From a virus: a stretch of 34,154 nt of DNA. Location of the stretch: positions 1-34,154 of IMG/VR virus record IMGVR_UViG_3300025645_000230, one strand, 5' to 3'. Both the position numbers and the translations under genes were made by a program. This document shows, piece after piece, positions 28,810 through 34,154 of the stretch; positions within the stretch are counted from its first letter, which is position 1, and each line of letters starts with the position of its first letter. The notes under the pieces are model-generated. The model saw only the letters and a program-made list of their open reading frames with translations. It was not told the origin of the DNA and searched no databases.

Positions 28810-29667
28810 ATGAAAAAGGAACACGTAAACATTAGCGACATCATCAACAAAATTCCAAGCAACTTAGGGCAAGGGCATAGAATTTACGGCATACCAAAAG
28901 GGGGTTGGAACATTGCCAACCTTCTAGAGAAGCAAGGATACGGATTGATTGAGTATGACGTTACAAAGGCAACTCTCATTGTTGATGATATTGTAGACTC
29001 TGGGGCAACCAAGGAACGCTACCAGCAGTTAAACGCAAAGGCAGACTTCTTTGCGCCATACGACAAGACCATTGAGCCAAACCTTCCTTGGATTGTGTTT
29101 CCTTGGGAGGGAGGGCAAGAGGCAAGTGTTGAGGATTGCGTAGTAAGGCAACTGCAATATTTGGGGGAGGACATCAATAGGGAAGGATTGTTAGAAACAC
29201 CAAAGCGAGTAGTAAAAAGTTGGAGCAAAATCTTTGGCGGCTACAATGAAGATCCAAAGGATCATATTAAGCTATTCGATTCTGAGGGATGCGATGAAGT
29301 CGTTCTCTTGAAAGATATAGAGTTTTATTCAAATTGTGAGCATCACATTCAGCCATTCTTTGGCAAAGCGCATATTGCTTACATTCCTAACAAGAACGTT
29401 ATTGGAGTGTCTAAGCTCGCCAGAATCCTTGAAGTATTCACAAGGCGACTGCAAATCCAAGAACGCATAGGAACACAAGTAGCAGACGTATTGATGGAAG
29501 AGTTAAAACCCCATGCTGCTGCCTGTTTAATTGAAGCAAAGCACTTCTGTATGGTCTGCCGTGGAGTAGAGAAGCAAAACTCAACAATGATGACCTCTGC
29601 CTTGCGTGGAGTATTCAAAACAGACGCAAGCGCAAGAGCAGAGTTAATGTCCATGATTCAAAAATGA
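28810..29667 (+). CDS. folE: Fusion of a phosphoribosyltransferase domain with GTP cyclohydrolase I (FolE)
   Basis: 285 residues. Residues 1-102 form a small type I phosphoribosyltransferase: RIYGIPKGGWNIA, the PRPP loop LIVDDIVDSGAT (56-67) and the terminal WIVFPWEGG. Residues 103-285 are GTP cyclohydrolase I: INREGLLETPKRVVKSW, FYSNCEHHIQPF (C156, H158, H159), GVSKLARILEVFTRRLQ, CMVCRG (C227, C230) and TSALRGVF, with all zinc ligands present. FolE makes dihydroneopterin triphosphate, the first intermediate of the deazaguanine route. The added domain could salvage a purine base. It starts 12 bases after queE. Confidence 0.9.
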   Translation: MKKEHVNISDIINKIPSNLGQGHRIYGIPKGGWNIANLLEKQGYGLIEYDVTKATLIVDDIVDSGATKERYQQLNAKADFFAPYDKTIEPNLPWIVFPWEGGQEASVEDCVVRQLQYLGEDINREGLLETPKRVVKSWSKIFGGYNEDPKDHIKLFDSEGCDEVVLLKDIEFYSNCEHHIQPFFGKAHIAYIPNKNVIGVSKLARILEVFTRRLQIQERIGTQVADVLMEELKPHAAACLIEAKHFCMVCRGVEKQNSTMMTSALRGVFKTDASARAELMSMIQK

Positions 29668-30050
29668 GCGAAGAAGTTCAAATCGACAAAAGTATAGCGG
29701 GAAGACCGAGGATTGTCTTTGATCTTGAGATCATCGAAAAGCTCGCAGGGCTTGGTCTTAGGCATGAAGACATAGCTGACTGGCATGATTGCACCACTAG
29801 AACAATCGAACGAAGAATAGCGGAAGACGATGAGTTTTGTCGGGCTTATAAAAAGGGAAGAAGCCGACTTAAAGCACGATTGAGACAAGCGCAATTAGAC
29901 GCTTGCTGGAGTGGCAGCATACCTATGATGATTTGGATGGGTAAGCAATTGTTAGACCAGAAAGATAAAACGCAAAACGAGACAGACATCCAAATGAAGG
30001 ACATTACGCCAACTATCAACTTGATTGCTAAAAAGCCAGATGGCGAATGA
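29664..30050 (+). CDS. Small terminase subunit
   Basis: A 128-residue protein directly before the large terminase (overlap 11 bases). The N-terminal helix-turn-helix (GLGLRHEDIADWHDCTTRTI) and the RRIAEDDEFCRAYKKGRSRL segment are typical of small terminase subunits that recognise the packaging site. A Trp/Met-rich helix follows (PMMIWMGKQLLDQKDK). It overlaps the folE fusion by 4 bases (ATGA), linking the modification island to packaging transcription. Confidence 0.8.
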   Translation: MSEEVQIDKSIAGRPRIVFDLEIIEKLAGLGLRHEDIADWHDCTTRTIERRIAEDDEFCRAYKKGRSRLKARLRQAQLDACWSGSIPMMIWMGKQLLDQKDKTQNETDIQMKDITPTINLIAKKPDGE

Positions 30051-31491
30051 TTATGAATTAAACATAGGATTGCACGACAAGCAGTCTGAAGCGTTCTTTT
30101 CTACCGCCAATGAGGTTCTCTACGGGGGAGCAGCGGGAGGCGGTAAATCGCACTTGATGCGGATTGCTGCAATAAATTGGTGCTGCGAGGTGGCAGGGCT
30201 GCAAGTATATCTCTTTCGGAGGGTTTCTGAGGATCTTTATAAGAATCACATGGAGGGAGCGGGAGGTTTTCACGCCTTGCTTGGTCAGTGGATTGGTGCT
30301 GGATTGTGTTCCTACAATGCCTCCAAAAACGTAGTTCAATTCTGGAACGGCTCAAAGATTTGGCTTTGTCACTGCCAACATGAAAAAGACAAGTTTAAAT
30401 ATCAAGGTGCTGAGATTCACGTCTTGATGATTGACGAACTAACACACTTCAGCGAATCAATTTACAGATACTTGAGAGGACGCTGCCGAGTTGGTTCTTT
30501 ATCTCTGCCTAACAAGTATGAGGGATTATTCCCTAGGGTTCTTTGCGGCTCAAATCCTGGCGGGGTTGGTCATACTTGGGTTAAGAGAACTTTTGTAGAT
30601 AATGCTCCTTACAAATCCATTGTTAAGATGGAGAAGAAAGAAGGGGCAATGCGGAGGCAATACATTCCCGCACTTCTAACGGATAATCCTACTCTTGATT
30701 ATGAAGAATACTCTGGAAACTTGGAAGGGCTTGGTTCTCCAGACTTGGTTAAGGCAATGCTAAACGGAGATTGGAACATTGTAGCGGGAGGAGCGTTAGA
30801 CGACCTTTGGCGTTCAGATGTTCACGTTTTAAAACGCTTTAAGATTCCTTTCTCATGGAGGTTAGATAGAACGTTTGACTGGGGAAGTTCTACGCCCTTC
30901 TCGGTGGGCTGGTGGGCTGAAGCAAACGGGGAAGAAGCGGAGTTAGAAGACGGCTCTACATTCTGCCCGCCTAAAGGAACGCTGATAAGGATAGCTGAGT
31001 GGTATGGTGCTGAACAGGTAGGAACTAACAAGGGCCTTGCTCTAACGGCAAAAGAAATAGCCAGAGGGATTCTTGAAATGGAAAAGCAGTTACTTGAATT
31101 GGGCTGGATAGCTGGCAAGGTCAATGCGGGGGCTGCAGATAACCAAATATCTAACGTAATAGAAAAGAACGCTGACACTATAGCCAAGAAGATGGCAGAT
31201 GAAAAAGTCACTTGGCTTAAATCTAACAAGAGTGCAGGATCAAGAATTGTTGGACTCGATTTAATCAGAAGTAGAATGAAATCCGCAATTGATGGAGAGG
31301 GTGCTTCAATCTACTTCATGAATAATTGCTTGGCAACGATAGCTACTCTGCCTATAATGAGGCGTGACCCTAACAATCCAGAGGATGTTCTCAAGGGTGC
31401 TGATGATCATGCTTATGATGAAATCCGCTATAGAGTCTTGCACGGAAATGTTAGATCAGCTACAAACATTAAGATAACTCACGTTACCTAA
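30040..31491 (+). CDS. Terminase large subunit
   Basis: A 483-residue packaging motor. Walker A GGAAGGGKS at 29-37, Walker B VLMIDE at 128-133, then the coupling segment CGSNPGG near 171. The nuclease half has FDWGSS near 279 and later acidic residues (ADNQI near 366, ADDHAYDEIRY near 454) for the RNase-H-like metal site. ATG 30040 is chosen over TTG 30025 because it is the first ATG and gives a standard N-terminus. It drives DNA into the prohead and cuts the concatemer. Confidence 0.95.
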   Translation: MANDYELNIGLHDKQSEAFFSTANEVLYGGAAGGGKSHLMRIAAINWCCEVAGLQVYLFRRVSEDLYKNHMEGAGGFHALLGQWIGAGLCSYNASKNVVQFWNGSKIWLCHCQHEKDKFKYQGAEIHVLMIDELTHFSESIYRYLRGRCRVGSLSLPNKYEGLFPRVLCGSNPGGVGHTWVKRTFVDNAPYKSIVKMEKKEGAMRRQYIPALLTDNPTLDYEEYSGNLEGLGSPDLVKAMLNGDWNIVAGGALDDLWRSDVHVLKRFKIPFSWRLDRTFDWGSSTPFSVGWWAEANGEEAELEDGSTFCPPKGTLIRIAEWYGAEQVGTNKGLALTAKEIARGILEMEKQLLELGWIAGKVNAGAADNQISNVIEKNADTIAKKMADEKVTWLKSNKSAGSRIVGLDLIRSRMKSAIDGEGASIYFMNNCLATIATLPIMRRDPNNPEDVLKGADDHAYDEIRYRVLHGNVRSATNIKITHVT

Positions 31492-31504
31492 CAACTATAA
31501 TTTT

Positions 31505-32950
31505 ATGCCAGAAGTTGACCACCAGCACCCGCTTTATGAAGAATTAAGACCTTCATGGGATCAAGTAAATGACTGTATTAAGGGAGAGCGACAAGTAAAG
31601 AAGAAGAAGGACATCTACTTGCCAAAGCCTAACCCCTCTGATGTTAGTGCGGAAAATGAGACTCGTTATAATCAGTATCTAACAAGAGCAGTATTTTACA
31701 ACGTAACAGCCAGAACTTTATCTGGATTAGTTGGACAGGTATTTTCAAAAGATCCAGTTGTAGAAGTTCCAACATTGTTAGATTCTATCATTGAAGACTC
31801 AGATGGCTCTGGCGTTTCTCTTGTTCAGCAAAGCAAATGCGTCTTAGGTCATGTCCTAGCTAATGGCAGGGCTGGCTTGTTTGTTGACTACCCTACAGTT
31901 GAAAGAGTAGCGACAAGACAAGATCAGTTAGATGGATCTATTCGACCTAACATCCTTCACTATGATGCGCCTTCAATCATCAACTGGCGAAGCGAAAGAC
32001 AGGGTGCAAAGAATCGTCTAACACTAATTGTTCTATCGGAAACCTATGTAGATAGTGACGATGGATTTAAAGAGGAAATTGTAGAGCAATTCCGTGTCCT
32101 AAGATTGGTTGAAGGCATTTACCAAGTGCAGATCTACAGGAGAAGCACGGCACAGGGAAGCGGGGCTTATGGCTTGGTTGAGGAATACACTCCGACAAGC
32201 GCACAAGGAACGCCTCTAACACAAATCCCTTTCCAATTTATCGGCTGGGAAAATAACGATGAAGAACCAGACCTTCCCCCGCTTTATGATCTATCGGTTT
32301 TGAATCTGGCACATTATCGCAACTCTGCAGATTATGAGGAAGCTTGCTACATTGTCGGGCAACCTACGCCATACATGACGGGCTTAGATCAGTCATGGGT
32401 GGATGATGTTTTGAAGGGGCAAGTTCACTTAGGATCTAGATCAGCCGTGCCACTGCCAGAAGGCGGCTCTATGGGGCTTGTGCAAGCCTCTGCTAACTCT
32501 ATGCCCAAAGAGGCGATGGATACAAAGGAGCGTCAAATGGTGGCGTTAGGGGCAAAGCTCGTAGAGAATAAAAACGTCCAAAGAACAGCGACTGAAGCGG
32601 GGATGGATAACGCATCCGAAACAAGCGTTTTAGCTTCTGCAGCTAACAATACAGCGGAGGCATTTAGAACGGCTCTTGGATGGTGCATGGAGTTTGTCGG
32701 AACAAATGGAGAAGTTGATTTTGAACTGCATACAGATTTCGTAAATCACACTCTTAATCCGCAAGAGCAAGGGGCTTTACTTTCCCTCTGGCAAAACGAT
32801 GTTCTAACATGGGATGAGCTTAGAGATAATCTAAAGAAAGCTTCCATTGCAGAACTGCCTAACGATGAAGCAAGAGACATTATTGACGCAAGCGCATTAG
32901 ATGGGCTGGATCAGATTGATGATGAAGTTGATGATGTAGAGAATGGCTAG
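31505..32950 (+). CDS. Portal protein (DUF4055)
   Basis: A 481-residue protein with the DUF4055 portal pattern: YNQYLTRAVFYNVTARTLSG near the N-terminus, LANGRAGLFVDYP, and a C-terminal helical crown. It forms the dodecameric ring at the capsid vertex. The order terminase-portal-MuF is standard. The end overlaps the next gene by 8 bases and has an acidic tail (DQIDDEVDDVENG). Confidence 0.88.
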   Translation: MPEVDHQHPLYEELRPSWDQVNDCIKGERQVKKKKDIYLPKPNPSDVSAENETRYNQYLTRAVFYNVTARTLSGLVGQVFSKDPVVEVPTLLDSIIEDSDGSGVSLVQQSKCVLGHVLANGRAGLFVDYPTVERVATRQDQLDGSIRPNILHYDAPSIINWRSERQGAKNRLTLIVLSETYVDSDDGFKEEIVEQFRVLRLVEGIYQVQIYRRSTAQGSGAYGLVEEYTPTSAQGTPLTQIPFQFIGWENNDEEPDLPPLYDLSVLNLAHYRNSADYEEACYIVGQPTPYMTGLDQSWVDDVLKGQVHLGSRSAVPLPEGGSMGLVQASANSMPKEAMDTKERQMVALGAKLVENKNVQRTATEAGMDNASETSVLASAANNTAEAFRTALGWCMEFVGTNGEVDFELHTDFVNHTLNPQEQGALLSLWQNDVLTWDELRDNLKKASIAELPNDEARDIIDASALDGLDQIDDEVDDVENG

Positions 32951-33992
32951 ATCTATTACAGACATAGCAACTAGGCATCAAGTGATGCTTGAGAGGCTCA
33001 AAGCTGGAAAAGCAAAAGACTATCGTGTTTTAGCGAAAAAGTTTGAGGCTGATTTATTGACTGCAGCTAACAGGCTTGGAGTTGATTCGTTAGATCAGCT
33101 AACAAAAAAGGAATTGAATCTATTGCTTCGCAATGTGACCAAGTTGAATAAAAAATATCAAGCTGCAATCGTAAAGGATCTTGATAAAGATCTGCGAAAG
33201 TTGGCAAAGGATGATGCGATTTTTGAACGTCAAACTATCAACTCTTTTCTCGTTACTGGCAATGCAGCCTCGGCAGCAAACTTGGCTTATGCTGCAGCTT
33301 TAACTTCCCCTATTAGCGCAACTGGAGAGTTGTTAGAACCATTTATTAAGAACTGGTCTAGGACAAGGGTAACACAAGTCAGCGGGGTTATTCGCAAGGG
33401 ATACAAGGAGGGGCAAACACTAAGCCAGATGACGCAGCTAATAAGAGGCACAAGGGCTAACAATTTTAAGGATGGTTTAACCTCTTTGCAAACAAGACAA
33501 GCACAAGCAGTAATCAGAACAGCGGTGCAACATGTTAGTGCTACTGCTAGGATGCAAACTTGGGAGGCTAACAAGGATATAGTTAAAGCATACAAGTGGC
33601 GTTCCACATTAGACGGGAGGACAACGCAAAGATGCAGAAGCCTAGACGGGTTAGAGTTTGAGATGGGCAAAGGACCGATGCCCCCTATTCACATTAATTG
33701 CAGATCAACAATTAACTTTGTGTTAGATGAGGCTTTAGGTTTAGGCGATTTAGATAAGGGGGCTACAAGATCAGCACTAGGCGGGGAAGTTCCAGCAAAG
33801 CAGACTTATTACGATTGGCTAAAAACCCAGCCTAAAGACTTTCAAAGATCAGCAATCGGAAAACAAAAAACGACTTGGCTAAATGACGGAACTTTAAACT
33901 CTGAGCAATTCGCAAAGCTCAATCTTGATAAGAATTTCAAACCCTTATCGTTAGATCAGATGAGAGAAAAAAGAGCAATGATGTTAAAGTAA
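32943..33992 (+). CDS. Head morphogenesis protein (MuF/SPP1 gp7-like)
   Basis: A 349-residue minor head protein. The C-terminal part has the MuF/gp7 signature, TLDGRTTQRCRSLDGLEF (from about residue 221) followed by PPIHINCRSTINFV. The N-terminal 150 residues are helical with an Ala-rich stretch (GNAASAANLAYAAAL). Proteins of this family sit inside the capsid near the portal and may be ejected with DNA. It overlaps the portal gene by 8 bases and the following gene by one base (TAATG). Confidence 0.85.
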   Translation: MARSITDIATRHQVMLERLKAGKAKDYRVLAKKFEADLLTAANRLGVDSLDQLTKKELNLLLRNVTKLNKKYQAAIVKDLDKDLRKLAKDDAIFERQTINSFLVTGNAASAANLAYAAALTSPISATGELLEPFIKNWSRTRVTQVSGVIRKGYKEGQTLSQMTQLIRGTRANNFKDGLTSLQTRQAQAVIRTAVQHVSATARMQTWEANKDIVKAYKWRSTLDGRTTQRCRSLDGLEFEMGKGPMPPIHINCRSTINFVLDEALGLGDLDKGATRSALGGEVPAKQTYYDWLKTQPKDFQRSAIGKQKTTWLNDGTLNSEQFAKLNLDKNFKPLSLDQMREKRAMMLK

Positions 33993-34154
33993 TGGAATTA
34001 AGTAATACAGCAAAGAACAGCGTAACCAATGATCTGTTAATCAGCAAAGCCTCTAACGAAAGTTATCGTAAGGGCTATGATAGGATCTTTGGAAAGAAAA
34101 CAATCTCTGGCAAGTTGCCAACAGAACAAAAAACAAAAACCAAACAAGGAAAAT
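33992..34154 (+). CDS. Start of a hypothetical head gene, cut by the window edge
   Basis: ATG 33992 overlaps the MuF stop (TAATG) and the frame is open to the last base (54 codons, then a single T). It is hydrophilic, with KASNESYRKGYDRIFGKKT and a Lys/Thr/Gln-rich end. The last T could begin a stop codon, which would make a protein of 54 residues, or the gene may continue. A small gene at this position before a scaffold or capsid gene is common. Confidence 0.6.
   Translation, partial: MELSNTAKNSVTNDLLISKASNESYRKGYDRIFGKKTISGKLPTEQKTKTKQGK

Noticed and set aside
33287-33670. Long open frame on the minus strand opposite the MuF-like gene, and similar minus-strand frames elsewhere (for example 30822-31229, 23971-24354)
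   Set aside because: All lie opposite better-supported + strand genes, lack recognisable domains and have Ser/Leu-rich or Phe-rich shadow composition.
1-34154. tRNA genes, integrase, attachment site or insertion sequence
   Set aside because: No cloverleaf, recombinase signature or terminal inverted repeats with a transposase were seen; a proper tRNA scan was not possible.

Overview
The window is about 34 kb of a tailed double-stranded DNA phage of siphovirus type. Every convincing gene lies on the + strand. I see no integrase, excisionase or CI-like repressor, so a lytic lifestyle is more likely than a temperate one. The host is probably a Bacteroidetes bacterium (inference). The genes lack Shine-Dalgarno sequences and start after A-rich or CA-rich leaders. 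Four copies of a repeated intergenic cassette carry TTG-N19-(T/C)AnnTTT, close to the Bacteroidetes -33/-7 promoter pattern.

Layout. 1-11.3 kb is a lambda-like tail module in lambda order: tail tube (V-like), assembly chaperone with a -1 frameshift at AAATTTT (G/GT-like), tape measure (H), an M-like protein fused to a large adhesin, an L-like DUF1833 protein, an NlpC/P60 K-like protein, an I+J tip protein and a small accessory protein. 11.3-13.1 kb is a lysis cassette (small lipoprotein, zinc amidase, one-TM holin candidate) plus small unknowns. 13.1-18.5 kb is replication and recombination: SSB-like protein, strong terminator, DnaQ-like exonuclease, nuclease-fold protein, metallophosphoesterase, initiator with internal iterons and an AT-rich repeat, DnaB helicase, and a stand-alone DnaA domain IV. 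18.6-25.0 kb is an accessory region of about 19 small, mostly unknown genes, punctuated by four copies of the promoter cassette and by short GC hairpins.

25.1-29.7 kb is the most distinctive part, a 7-deazaguanine DNA-modification island. It holds AP2-like and GRP-motif small proteins, a ParB/DpdB-like protein, a DpdA-type transglycosylase, a membrane-domain-QueC fusion whose QueC half lacks the zinc cysteines, a QueD with HGY instead of HGH, QueE, and a phosphoribosyltransferase-FolE fusion. FolE, QueD and QueE would make 7-carboxy-7-deazaguanine from GTP. The QueC-like half may convert it further, and DpdA with the ParB-like partner would exchange it into DNA, probably protecting the genome from restriction. 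29.7-34.1 kb begins the head module: small and large terminase, DUF4055 portal, MuF-like protein and one more gene cut at the edge.

Capsid and head-tail connector genes are absent. They would lie between the right and left edges if the genome is circular or permuted, so the window looks like most of a roughly 40 kb genome (inference). The hexamer CTAACA/TGTTAG is strongly over-represented, most of all in the structural and replication genes.
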